Positions 11,301 to 26,300 of a stretch of DNA of 64,000 nucleotides are shown one piece after another. Positions within the stretch are counted from its first letter, which is position 1. Every line of letters begins with the position of its first letter. Made by a program: the position numbers and the translations under genes. A model generated the notes under the pieces. It did not search any database. It worked only from the letters and a program-made list of their open reading frames with translations, and was not told the origin of the DNA. This DNA comes from Owenia fusiformis (lineage: Eukaryota; Annelida; Polychaeta; Sabellida; Oweniidae), in NCBI GenBank assembly GCA_903813345.2, contig CAIIXF020000006.1, positions 24,931,936-24,995,935 on the forward strand, read 5' to 3'.

Positions 11301-14300
11301 TAAATGAAATGCTTCTTTTACTGAACATATAACACTACCTTTGTTGTGTTTTGTTTGATAGGATCTGCAACACAGGCAATTGCTGTTTTTCTTTATTTAC
11401 CCATTCTCTGTTACAGACCATACAAGACTTGGACAAATTACTACAGATGAAAATGGACAGATCATCCCATGAGTTACTTCTCCAAGCCACTGAACTTTCC
11501 AACAGTGAGACAAGTAATTTACAGAGCACAATCGGGAATGAAATCGCAACACTCTGCATGTGGGGAAACCTCAGTAAGAACCCCAGGATAAAATCACACG
11601 AGTTTGAAGAAATGGGATTCACGTTTGAGCTGCCAAAGATCTTAACACTGTCGGATTGTGCAATGAGAATACTGTTCCTGAATTACGATCATTTTTCAAT
11701 GTACTGCAAGACATTTTATCCAAGAAAGAAAGAGAAAATTGTTGAAGGTAAGTTACCATAGACTACATGTACAATTATCCAATATTATCAACTGAAATGA
11801 CAATTAGTAAAAACCACATACATATAACAAGTAAATGTTGAACTTAGTCAGGCCACTTCTGGTGCTAAAATTATCCCACGTGTAAACTCTTCTTCACCCT
11901 ACCAAATCTCAATTCTGGCAATTATGAACCATACTTTAACTACCATCATCTTTTTCAGAACCTGTTGAAGAAGAGGTTGTAGAGGAAGTGAAAGAAGAAG
12001 AGGTAAAGGAAGAGGCACCAGCAGAAGATGAGCCAGATTTAAATCGAGAAAATACAGAGGTATTTGACTAAAGATTATTTTGTTTCTCGTGTTAGACGGA
12101 AGGACACATAAATTCACAAATATAGAAATTTAACAAGATTACAAAGGAGGGAAGTAATTGTAGACTTTTTTAGCAACATCTGTTTCGCAAAGTTCAAAGA
12201 TAAATTCATATGCAGTTTGTACATGTAGCATGTAAATGCGGTGATCAGGTGATTTAATTTACAATATGCTTCAGATATAAACCTTTAGAAAATGAAACAG
12301 CAATATCAATACCCAGAGAACTTGGGTCATTTACAAATAACTTATCTCAAACAATGAACGTCAAGTCGTCCATTATGTAAAACACAAAATACAATCTTAG
12401 ATCGTGTCAGTCTGCCATTGGGTATAATTATAAAATTTGTTCTCTGCTAACAGTTAAAAATGAATGAGTTTGCTGTTTTTTCCAGGACCTAATGGCTTCA
12501 TTATACCAGGATCCCAACAAGGAAGAAGAGGAGCCAAAGGAAGAAGAAGTAAAAGAAGAGGTAGAAGAACTGGAAGAAGAGTTTGAAGAAATCAAAACAC
12601 CAGAACCAGTTGAATGGGAGGATTTTGACGGAGATGAAGACATGGTCGATCTAAGAGCCTGGTCTCCTATTGGTCCAATCTTCCAGTTCAATCTCCTCCA
12701 GATGCCGCCACAGCCTAAAGTCATTAAGAACTGGACGATAACCCAGAATGTAGAACCTGAACTGGTGCCTATGCCGTATCTCTGTGATACAGTCAACCCT
12801 GAAATCCTCGCTGCCAAGGCTAGAGAGGAAGAAGAAGGAGAGCGGGATAACAAGAAAGATGAAGGGAAAGAAAAAAGAGAGGAGCGTCCTCCAATTGCTG
12901 TGAATCTCATGTAAGTTTGCCCTAGATACTGATATAATATGGGTCATCAGATGATACACATTTTTGGTCACCCCTGAAAATAATCCTTAAAATCAAATAA
13001 TTAAATATTTTTAACATACACTGTATACGATATGCACTTTTTATTTTCAAGATGTATGAAATGTCAATGGTATGACTTAAGCCCATTTTCTGTAGATAGC
13101 CTCGTACATATGTAAGCCATGTTCTTCCTAACTGACTTCCCTTCACACTGATGACCTCTTATTCTTCTCCAGTTCACAATATATCTGTTACTTCATTCCC
13201 TCTTTCAGTTTGCCCAAGAAGATCTACTTTTGTGAAGAACCACAAGTTGCTCGATGGGATGCCGAAGAGAAATGTTGGAGATTAGATGGATTCACTGACA
13301 TTTCATTTAGTGAAGGTATGAACCATATGATTAATTCAAAGATTTGCATGCTCTTTATTTAGTACTGAGGGAGATGACTGTAAATAGATGGCAGACTTCA
13401 ACTAGGTTTTTATATGCTTGAACATGGAAATATTTCTTTAAAATATACAGGGTGTTCATAAGTTTCTAGAATAAAGAGGCTAAACACAGTGAGAAGTGCA
13501 AAGAGACTTTATGGATGCCCTGTATTTCGTTGATAATTGTAGATTAACCTTCATGATCAAAAATCGCTGTATTTTTTATAATTGCTGATATGATATGAGA
13601 AATAAACTATGAATAAAGACAATGATTCATAGAATATTGCTTGATATCCTAGTTATGGCCCGCCATCTACGTATAAGTTATCATTGAGTAATTTTAACAT
13701 CCAAGCATTCACTATACACAAATTGTCTGATCTTAGATTCTTAATTGAATGCACAAATTTTTCTTCGTGGAAATTAAGGGAAGTTGTTTGTAACACTTGT
13801 GTTGATATCAAAGAATTAACAAAAGAAGTAACTGAGGAGTTTTCCATTCTGCATGGTTTATTTATGATCTGCACATATTTTGCAAATTTTGTGTGCATGC
13901 TAACAAAGTAACAATTATATGAAAATAACAAAAGAAAAGTATAATTATTAAGTAAAAATAAAGATTATGTATGATAATGCACAATGCACATTTTTTCTTT
14001 CATTTCCAGAGGGTAATATAAATTGATTGTGATTGTACTTGGAGTTGAATTTGATTTGAAAGATTTATGTGCATGTAATTAATCCAGTGATTTCTTCGAT
14101 CGTAATGCTAACATACACTTTAAATATTTCTGGGGCATAGCCATGATTTAAAATAGGTGAGGCAAATCTAATAGGTGAGGCAAATGAGATATGATACTTA
14201 TTTCCACAGTTTTTGTTGAAGAAATTTCGTTAATAAAAATATTTCTGAAAGATTTCGGTGAACAAATGCCTCACCTCAGCTGCCTCATGGCTATGCCCAA

Positions 14301-17300
14301 GCATTGTCAAAACCACACATAATTTATTGATAACATTTGATGATTTCTACATCAACTTATCCATATTTTTCAAATATATTTTTTGTACTGTAAAACCTCC
14401 CATTTTGAACACCCCTCTAATAAGGTAAACACCCAAGTAACATGAACATACTTTCATTGGTCCCATTTTTATTATGTCACCACCACAATCTGTGACATAT
14501 TGTTATTGTCTCCAACTTTTTTGTGGATGGTGTTTGACGCTAGGTGTTTGGTGGTCAGCATCTGTAACAAATGGCAGGTGGTGACATTTTGCGTGTTAAT
14601 GCCTTGTTATCTTTATGGCTGCGGAGGGGGGAATCACATGGTTAAACGATGATATTACCCCTCCACAATCAATTTCATCCACCCATGTGTTGATTTGATT
14701 GATTTGATCACATATGAAATGTAATTAATTGTGTGTTTATCCCACCAGATCCTGATCACCCAGGTAACAACAGCACATGATAAACTCATCCAATCAAATC
14801 CTTTGTCCAAAAATGTCACACTTTTCGTATCTTTTCCAGGAAATGGTTTGTCATGAAATAAATGTGAATTTACAGAGTACCATAAAATGGGGTATTTTGT
14901 TCGAAATGTTTAAAATATAAACAGCATGAAAATTGTGACTTTTTAACAAGGGCACCCTATATGTTATAATCTACAGGATGGGGCAGAAATAAGGATCACT
15001 CTAAAATAGAGATATAGATATCAAATTAGTATTTGGTAATCCTTGTGGTGTCCACATTTCTGAACCACCCTGTACACTCCACATTGTTATCTGCACCTTT
15101 TATAGATGTGTTTATAGAGAATTAAATGCTAGATCATACATTCTTGTTCATTGCTCAGCATATGTATCACTCTTTGATTATTGTATCACAATATATACAC
15201 CTTTGCCACTTATAGAGAGTTTAGTCACAAAATACACCTACTGTACGCTGGTGGGCTGGCACGGAACAAAATTCAGGTTCATCATGTCGTATATTGTTCC
15301 TAAACCTGGAGCATTCTTTACTGCTCTGTCATTAATGTTCCAAAAAAATTCCTTTTGTATTAAGAAAACACTGGATGATATTTAATGGTTTACTGATGAT
15401 TTGGTCGATGATCAAATATAATTAAATAAAAATACTGGATGGTATTTTAGCCTTGAAGTTCCAAATTCTGTCCCACTCAGACTCCATTCTGTTCCACTCA
15501 GACTCCATTCTGTTCCACTCAGACTCCATTCTGTGCCACTCAGACTCCATTCTGTGCCACTCAGACTCCATTCTGTTCCACTCAAACTCCATTCTGTTCC
15601 ACTCAGACTTAATTCTGTTCCACTCAGACTCCATTCTGTTCTACTCAGACCCCATTCTGTTCCACTCAGACTCCATTCTGTTCCACTCAGACTCCATTCA
15701 GTGCCAATCCTACTTCATTTTGAATGATTACTCTTTGGCATCATCATTGTGAAACAGCTTGTTCGACACACAGCCTGCATAAACTAGTTAAGACTGAAGC
15801 ATAAACACTATAGTTCACAAGAGGCTTTGTATTGGTATCCTAGTTCTGTATAGAAAACTGTATATTCTTTATGGTTTTTAGGTGTTGACAATTGGCAGAG
15901 TGACAGACTTTTTGTTTTAGTAGGCATATATAAAGATAAAATTGTTTATAGTAAATAGTGAAATACATGTATATTTACAAATTATAGGAGAAGGAAAATA
16001 CAAACGTAAGGAACCGATTTCACACTGTGGCATATATGGTCAAATTATTCTGTGAATGAACTTTCTTTGTAGTTTTAGAACTTTGTTTTAGTGTACACTG
16101 TAATACTGTAATACAAGAACTTTTTGGGTATGAATATTGAAAACAGCAAAATTTTCTTGTTTGCAGTTTTATTTTTCTATTGCTTTTGAAAAACTTTTGC
16201 ATAAATATAGTATTCTTTACATTACAAGATGTTCCAAAAGTAACAGTTCTGTGATTTTTCATCATTTCATTGGTATGATCTCCCATTGCTTGTGTCACCT
16301 TATGTTTTATGAGAATTCATAACTTCCGGACTCGATTTTAATTTTAAGAAATGCAGTGTAGTACTGGATGCCCATTATTAATAAACTTAGGCACAGTGTG
16401 ATAAGGAATTCTGGGATACCCCCCCCCCCCAATGAAATAAAAATCACAGTCTGTTTGTTTTGGAGAATTCACTTCTTTGTAGATAAATGGTGTACTATGG
16501 TTGCAATTTCTATCTAGTTTTCATCACTGTAGCATTTTTAATAAATACCTCTTATACTGTATACCATATTAGATATTAATTTTTTCATTTTACGTTATTT
16601 TGTATCTGCTTTTCAAAAGATGTTCATGGACATAAAAGCATTTTCAGTGGAATTGGGATATATTATGTTATTATTACATATTGCACAATAAATTGAATTT
16701 CAATACAATGTTTTGAATCTCAATATACATATTGCAGCTTAAAAAAGATGTAATCATGTAAAGATACAATACTATATGTCAATAGAAGTTATGGATAATA
16801 TGTTTTGAATCAATATATATTGTAGTTTGATATCAAAATTTTTTGAATTGCAATATATTGCAGTTTTGAAAAAAATATAACAGTTGAGAAAACATTTAAA
16901 TTGCAATATGTTTTATGGCTAATACATTGTATTTTATATATTCTCAGTATACATGTATTGCAGTTTTGAAAGTAATATGTTTTAAATATATTGTCATTCA
17001 ATAGTTGTGCAATTTTGAAACAAGTTCATTGCTAAAAAAAATATAAAGAATTGTTTCAATTTATAAATGCATTGAAAGAATTTTTTAATCTATAAATGTG
17101 TTGAAGGAATTGTTTCAATTTATAAATTTATTGAAAGAATGTTTCAATTTATAAATGTGTTGAAAGAATTGTTTCAATATATAAATGCATTGAAAGAATG
17201 TTTCAATTTATAAATGCATTAAAGAATTGTTTCAATTTATAAATGCATTAAAGAATTGTTTCAATTTATAAATGCATTGAAAGAATGTTTAAATTTATAA

Positions 17301-20300
17301 ATGTGTTGAAATAATTGTTTCAATTTATAAATGCATTAAAGAATTGTTTCAATTTATAAATGCATTGAAAGAATTGTTTTAATTTATAAATGTGTTGAAA
17401 GAATTATTTCAATTTATAAATCCATTAAAGAATTGTTTCAAATTATAAATGCATTTAAAGAATTGTTTTAATTCATAAATGTGTTGAAAGAACTGTTTCA
17501 ATTTATAAATGTGTTGAAAGAATTGCTTCAATGTATTGTTCTTTTTCAAAAATGAAATAATTTGAGAATCAAAGCATTCATTAATGCAGTATATATGTAA
17601 TGCAATATACCGGACTGCATATATACGAGATGAATGCAATTAAATTATTTAATTGCCGCTAATGTTGCAAAACTTTGGCAATCAGCTAACTTTGTACATC
17701 TATGTTATTATTTGAAATAAATCGATAACATGAAAAAAAAAAAAAAAAAAAATGCAATTAATCACTAAATATCACATTCTAGAAAATGATTCTTTGTCTC
17801 TCAAACTTTTTCAGTGTAGAAAGCAATACGTATTGCATTTAAGAAAATAAAGCCAATCCATAATAATTATTTCTCATGAGACAGAATTTAGGAAATATGT
17901 GAATTCATATTAAAATTAATGAAAAAACATTTGATTCAATCCTTATATGTACTTTTTCAAATAAACCAGCAATAATTCAATGTTTATATTATATTTCAGA
18001 AAATCGTACATTTAGTTTCAAGACTGCCTACTTTGGAACAATGACGCTTCTTCAAGACCTTCACATCAATATGCCATTCCAGTCGTGGGAGTTACGTCCA
18101 CACGGCACAAACCACGCTGTTCTCAGTATCATTGCAGCCATCATTGAAGTCGAGATTGATATCAAGGTCAGTGCAATTTAAAAACTGTGTAACAAGGCTT
18201 TTCACTTTAAAATTACTATTTTATATTTTAGTAAAACAACAATACATTAGTATGAGGTTTTTACATAGTTTGAGGTTTTGAGAAAAAAATGGAAAAATCA
18301 TGGAAATTTTCCAGTGAGGATTTGAGAAAATCATCCCTGACAGATGTCACGAAACAAACAGCGAATTTGTAAGGGCCTAAGAATTAGCAGTCAGTTTTAC
18401 AAAAAACACTTTATTTTGCTAGGCCAGGTAAAGATTACATGGAACATAGACATTATGTTATCCTCGTAATAAGAGAATGTGTCAAGAGTCCAATGTTGTC
18501 CCAAATGTGATTTATTAGGATTTCAGATACTAGACTCACTCTCCCAAGAAGTATCATTAAACATTAACTCATTTTTATGTCACGACCAGAAGTGTGGATA
18601 TATTGTTAGAGTCTCCTTTTTTGTGGACAACTCACAAATATCTAGAAACCATCAAATACCAGTTATGAACAGCTACTAGCACTGTATGGAAAGCTGTATA
18701 TGCTTAATAGATGGCAGAACAAACTATTTATATTAGTATTTAACCTGTATTCTCTATACGGTTTATTATTTTATCTGAATAGAGAGAGCAAAGTAAATTT
18801 ACTCTATTCCATGTACATGCAAAACTTGAATAGCTGGATTTATATGGTTTAAATGGTAAAAGCACAGCTAGAACGCGGTGTTATTATAACAAATTTAGAT
18901 CATGTGACTGTGCTTACAAGCCAATGATAAGGTTCGATCAAAGTTACGTGCCTAATCATTATAATGTATGCCTTGTTGTGTTCATGATATAGCAACTACT
19001 GCTATTAGGCTGAACTACTGCTATTAAAGAGGGCAAGATGTATCTATTCATTCTCCTAGCATGTCTAATGGGGATAACTGAGGTATGGAGTGCAAAGATA
19101 TTACTCAATCCATATTCTCAGGGAAAGAGCTCAAGATTGATGAACATGGAGAAGCTCAGCTGGATATTACTTGAAGCTGGACATGAGGTCTCTATGGTGG
19201 TCAACAGTAGATATGATGAAACAACGAGACCTGTCTCAAAGAATGTGACATTCTTCAAGTACAAGATCCCTAAACATGCTCTGCTTATTCATGATGATGA
19301 AGTTATGAAAAGAATCCAGGAAGGTTCCCTCTTTGATATTATGAATGTCTTAGTTGAAGTGTCCTATGGTGCATGTTATGATTTCCTAGCAAGTGGAATT
19401 CTACAGATATTGAAGGCACAAAATTTTGATTTATTCCTCTTTGACTATGTGGAAAATTGCGCTCGTTTTACTGTTGACTACCTCGATGTTCCAACAATCT
19501 CATATGCCAATGAAGGAGCTGGTTCGGATTATTTATTTGGACATTTGGGTCACCCAGAACCATGGGCCATTGTTCCTCACATGGTCATGGGTTGTTCTGA
19601 TTCTATGACATTTCTGCAACGTGTTGAAAATACTGTGATTCAATTAGGCCTACAATGTACATTTTTACCTGCATTTATATTCACAATGAACAGATTGCGA
19701 ACTGAATATGGACTTAACACATCTCTGTCCATCATGGATAGCAATTCTCGAGGAGTAGCTCTCCAGTTCAGTAATAACCATAATGTACTGGACTGGGTTA
19801 GACCTTTGATGCCTAACCATATTTACATCGGAGGTATCTTCTTTGCTCCTTCTAAACCCCTTCCAGTCGACTTGGAGACGATTGTGCAGAATGCATCACC
19901 TAATGGTGTCATATTTGCAAGCTTTGGTTCAATGTTAAAAGCCACTTTTCTTGAAAAAGAGAGAATGGAACAAATGGCAGTTGCATTTGCTAATGTACCT
20001 ATGACGGTGATCTGGAAATACTCAGGAGAACCTCCAAAAGCCTTAGGGAGAAATACCCATTTGATGCCATGGGTCCCCCAAAATGATCTGCTGGGACATC
20101 CAAATGTTAAACTATTTGTGACGCATTGCGGCTGCAGTTCTACATTCGAGACTGTCTATCATGGTCTCCCCGTTGTTACAATTCCTATGAATGGTGATCA
20201 GTTTAAACACTCAACTCAGCTCACTTCAAGGCTTAACATGGGAATCGAGGTGGACTTCACAACCTTAATGAACACAACACTCATTGAAGCAATCAACAAA

Positions 20301-23300
20301 GTCACGGGTGACCCCTCATACAGGAAGAATGCTGAAGAAGCCTCTAGGCGCATCCAAGACAACTCAAATAAACCGAAAGATTTATTCTTATACTGGGTGA
20401 ATTATGTTATAAGGAATAAAGGTGCAGAACACTTAAAATCAAAACCAATGCAAGAACTTCATTGGTTTCAATATTTCTTACTGGATGTGTTTTTATTTCT
20501 GGGTGGAATTTTAGCAGTATCAATCACAATAGTAATTGTCATCATTAAGTTTATTTTTAGAAAATTAAGGCTGTTATGTTCAAAAAGTAAGACCAAAAAA
20601 GATTAGAATTATTGATTTATTATTATCACCATCAATCTACTACCAGGCTCTACACTTTTTTAAACATTAGCGATAAGTTAGGTGGAAAGTTGTCAGTTCA
20701 TAGTAAATGCTCATATATTTAAGGATTTAAGCCCTGGACATAGTGCATTGTAGATTGAATCATTCTTCAAAAAGGTGTTATTTCTACCTTTGCACCAGAT
20801 GCACAGCATCGAGTGTAAATCTTAGGAAATAACACCTGAGTAGAATGAATCAGCCACAATTCACCAAGTCTTGGGCTTAAATTCTTTTCACACATTGCAA
20901 AATATTTTTTACAAAATCACCTAAAAGATACGAAATCACTAAAAGAACATATTTTCATTGAAACTTTTTGCAAGGGTCAAGTTGACAAAGTATCAATTTC
21001 AATCTGTAGAGTCAAGTTGTCACCTTGACAACCATTCAATGAATGACCTTGGATGGGTTGTCAGTTATATAATGCAGTGCAGTTATATGAAGTACTGATT
21101 GGCTGGAATCTGACACACCTTGTCTATCTATGTGTGAAAAGCATGTAAGATATATGATGTACTATGTATAACATAAACAAGAGAAATTGTAAATAAAAGA
21201 TGTGTTGTAGAAGGGATAGAGAATGTAACATGTTGGAAGCAATCTATTCAAAAATAGTGTGTTTCCCTTACAATCTTTTCATTATTTGAAAAGAAGAATT
21301 GAGACATCTGATCAAGTGTAGAAGTTAATATTGAAGATTTATAATGCAAAAATTCATTCATTAGAATTAAAAGGGGAGCATCTTATTGATGTGCCATGCC
21401 GGCCAAGCCTGAAATGTGGTCTTGAGAACTCTGGTTCAGCCCTACATTATTTTTCAAAACCTAATAATTTTCTTCACATCCAATACACCTATTTCTACCT
21501 CAATCAGTTCGGCAATCTCAAATTATTCACTTTACCTTTTTAAATTCAGCTGGTATTTAAAAATGTCAGGTGTCCAGTCTGATGGGGAGGAGAGTTCATT
21601 CAATCTCTTGCATGCACAAAAAAGCAAGGCAAAAAAGCGAGCCGAGTGCAGATTGCCCCTACTCCCTTATTAGGAAACACATTTTTCACTTAATTTTCAA
21701 CTGGTCTTGATCCCTTCTACTTCCTTTAACTTTTGGGAATATATTTATCAAATCTGATATTTTTATATTTATTTACCTTGTGTATTTGTATTGAAGTGAA
21801 ATTTTCTAATTTTATATTGTAATATAATTATACTTTGTACCATCATTTATTCCTTAAATAAAAGATATGTAAAAATACTGCATAAAAATATGTATAGTAG
21901 TTTGGTTTATTATAAACATATAACATAAATCCATTTGATGACATTAAATAATAACTTTTGATGTACTCTTCCCTTATTTCAATGTAAGAAGGACAAACTA
22001 AAATAAAATGGAATTCATCCTCCAAAGTATTTATCACCCCAAAAATACAGTGTAGCTACGATTGCCTTTCATGGGAGATTGAATAGAAAATAAATCGCAG
22101 CTACTTATGATGGCATAAAGTTCTGTGCCTGCAATTCTGATTGGTCAGCTGATTACAGAGCATGAATGAAAAAATGTCCTTAAGTTTTGCAAAATATGTT
22201 ACTCACTCCACAATCAATCCGAATGTATTGTTATAGTCTCCAACTTTTGTGGCTGATTTTTGGTGTTCGGTGTCCGTAACAGCAGTCTGTGTCTGTAACA
22301 AATGGCATGTGGTGACATTTTGCATGTTAATGCCTTGTGTTGATGTTGCTGTGTAACATGCGTTTTAACTTAAATGTAGACGCGACTGATTTTAATATAA
22401 TGTGCATCCAACTGATAGAAAAGTGTTTGCAAATAAGTCAATAAATAAACAAATAAAAATAAATATTCCAGGAGGACCAGTGTTGCTTAATTAAGCCTGA
22501 TGATCGCCCTGAATTGGACTGGTTGGTTGGGAAGTGGATGGCCCCACAACAACTAAAACAGGTAAAGAACTCATGCCTATATGCTTCAATGCCCAATGTT
22601 GAAACACCTAAAAATTTATTCAAAAGTATTATTATATCCTTTACATCATATAGAAATACAGTACAATGAAGAAACTGGTCTCAGTTATCCAGCATTATAA
22701 AAATTGACCCATTATATCGTTATATTTTTCATGTTCTTGATTTTTCATAGTTCCACAGATTGGAGATACGGCATATGAGATATGAAATCGATGCCTTGTA
22801 TAGTTTATAGTAATTCGAGATTATTTGGAGCCCACTTATTTTGGTCACCATGTATCTAATGTTGATCAATTCATGTCATCTGCGCTATGTTTATTGGAAC
22901 TTTTGTTGTTTCAGAAAATGATTGCCAGTGGTATGAACATCTTCCCTAATGAGGATTCTTCAAAATATGTCCGCATTCAAAATAAGGTAACATTCATTAC
23001 AAGTTAAACACAATCTGGCCCATAGCCACTTTTGCCAAGGGGGTAGTATCTAGAGAATTTCAGGGGGATTTGAATTTGACAATTATGGCCCGGAACCACT
23101 TGAAAAGTGCTCAAAATGGCAAAAACTACTGGCCTGATACTGCATGTAAAATAAATAAATAGATTTGATTTGATTTGATTTGAAATGAGCTTAATACATG
23201 CAGAATCTAGGACTATGTATAAATAATTAAATTAGGCTAAGAAAAATACATTTGTATGTGTAAACCAATATATATGTACCTCTACATTTGTCCAAATTGT

Positions 23301-26300
23301 ATGTGTTTCTGTGTTTATACCTATTCACATGATATTTTATTATATTTTTATTGTCATCTTTTGTTTTTGAGACTGGTTATCAGTGCCTGTTACTAATTAT
23401 TACACTTTTGTTATCATGGGCAATAACTTGGTGATATTTTGCTGATTAATGCCTTTTTATATTTTAATTTTTGATTAATTTTTTTTATACATTTTTGAAG
23501 AACCCCATCACTATGCACAGGATATATGAGCAAGTAGCTCTAACAGCCTCTGCCATGGCTTACTCCTGGTCTAAGTGGAACGCACAAATTGATGACTTCC
23601 ATAAGGTGATCATCCAGGGTGCTGAAATGCTCGAGGACGAACCACTTTTAGAGGTAGGGGGTGATGTTACAGTTACAGTTATAAAATATTTGAAATATAT
23701 AAAATTAACATGAAGCTCAGGGTTCTCAACAGAATATTTTCAGACCCCGGATTTTTCGTGATATCGCGACTACTCCTCCCCATGTGAGATCAGAGATATC
23801 CTATTAGTATATTTTTCAAAATTCTACTTAAAATTATCTTCCTATTTTAATCACAATATACATTTCTAAAAGGTTTCTGACTTCCTATTCAAGTTTTATG
23901 TATTTTCTCAATAGTTTTACCATAAATAATGTGGCAAAAATGTAAAATTAGACTCCGGAAAAAACACTTTAGACTCCGGAAAATCTATTAGACTCTGGAG
24001 CAAGAGGGTCTAAAGACATTAGACTCTGGAGAATCTGAGGAGTCTAAAAGCCTAGTGAGAACCCTGTAGCTATATTGTTTATGATTGATTAACAGTTTGG
24101 ACTAAATAGATTTATGAGTTCTTTGTGAAATTTATAACACAAAATATTTGAAATTGCATTACTTTCTTTTTAAGATATAGACTGTGTTTAAATAGCTGTT
24201 TAATGAATATGATAACAATACAGAGTGTATATAGTATGACGAGAGTAATAAGTACTTATCCTTATGTGACATTTTATGTAGAAATGGGTGGTAAGTTAGA
24301 ATAAGATATAGTCTAAGCCTGCTTGTACATGTACATTATGACACCTTTTATCAAGCCAGAAAATTACTTACTGGTGCATGCATGTGTGAAATAATGCAAT
24401 ATAATAAAGATGCTTACTGTCCAAGATATTCATATTCTCATTACTCAATGGATGGATGGATAGCCATAATGCAACACCTACCATTACCCATGATAATGTT
24501 CTAAATGCTTTTCAAAAAACTGACATTGTTATTGCATTGTTTCATACTTCGGTAATGCTTTTCATATTTTTTTTCTTTTCTTGAATGCCATCATTGCAAC
24601 TTACCATATTGTATTTATACTTACAATGTGAATCATTCATATTAAATGGTGCTTTTCTAATCATGAATTAAAATTATGTTTTGCATTTGTTTAAATATTA
24701 CTTATTGGAAGTTCAAAATTCTTTACAGCCAGCATTGAATCTTTCACAGCTATTGTTTATCATTATAATATGCATTGGGGTTGAGATAATAGTGCCATGG
24801 TTCAATGATTTTAGGGGCAAAGGATAGGTATCGATATGGAGAACTGAATTCAACAATGTTTTTCTCTTAAACCAATCATTGAAAACATTCTGTAAAAAAA
24901 CATGCTATTTTATTCAATGTTGACCAATTGACAACAATTTAATGCGAAAATTATTTAGAAATATTTTGTATAAATGTTTTTGTTAACATTTTTTGTTTTT
25001 TTAGTGCAATCGCTTTTGCTCCTTTCTACCAATTCTTGAGAATGAAATAAAACGTCTTTCCGAACCTTGTTGGAACAAAATAGCATATACAACATGTTTT
25101 TAGACCTCTCAATATTAAAGTTATACAAAGGAATCTTTGGTTGATTTTAAAAAAGTATTCAAAAAATTAAAACAAAATCCCCCCCAAAATAGATAAAAAT
25201 CAAGAAAAAACTTTTATTTCATTAACAAGATACTTTTTTAAAATCAACCAAAATTTCCTTTGTACAATTACAATATTGAGAGACCTAAACATGTTGTGTT
25301 TATGTCGTTTTGTTCCAATGAGGTTCGGAAAGATGTTTCATTTTACTCTGGAAATATGATACCAAGAAGAAAACAAGTGTTTGATGTGTTTTTTAAAACA
25401 ATATAGATGAAAGTATGTATATCTATTTCAAATTATATTGTTACCATTCAAAAGATGGCCATTGAATTGACAATTTGTAAGATTTTCAGAAATTTTTGAT
25501 GACTGGTTTAAGAGAAACGTGTGTTCAAAAAGTTCGCCATATCGATACCCATTCTTTATATTTTCCTGAAAAAATGGAGTATTCCAAGATTGTTTTTGCA
25601 GTTTAAGAATGATCTATTGGCAATTAAGCATTTTATTGGCACTTAACTAACTTTAGGGGTGGTTTGAATTTTAGCCAAATCATTTTCTTGTGAATTTAAA
25701 AATCAGAGCAAATGTGACCACGCCATTACTTAGAGAATGGTTCCTTGTCAATGTCGGTGTTTGATTCAATTTCCTGAAAAAACTGTCACAATAGCTTTTA
25801 TATCAATCAAGATTTGATTTGAGCAAGATGATGTATAAGTTAATTCAGGGTGGAGGTTTATTGTATTTTTCATACTTAATTTTAGTTTTTTACAATTCTC
25901 TTTTATTTTTCAGCTTTATTTTTTAAATATTTTTAATATTTTTTTACTTTTATTTTGCGAACAATATAGTTTCATTTCTTTGTTTTTTAAATTATTTTGA
26001 GGTGCATGTTTATGTTATTGTACAATTTATATTCATATGATTGTTTTCTATATACTAGTATTCTAAGCATGTATATTGTTTTCATTACACTCAAACAGTG
26101 TTCATCCAGTCATCATACATTGACTGTCATGCATTACAAATCTACACAATTATTATTTGAAATACACTCACAAGTTTATAGAATTTTATTAAAATATCTT
26201 TAGTTAATGATAAGTTACATTTTGCTCCTGTTAGTTTCCCTTAGCAACCTAGTCTAGTTGCCTAGCAACCCACTTTTTACCATAATCTATAGATGATACC

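Noticed and set aside
12428-12910. 160-codon minus-strand ORF rich in Ser
   Set aside because: It is the antisense shadow of DNAI7 exon 10, whose Glu codons read as Ser/Phe on the other strand.
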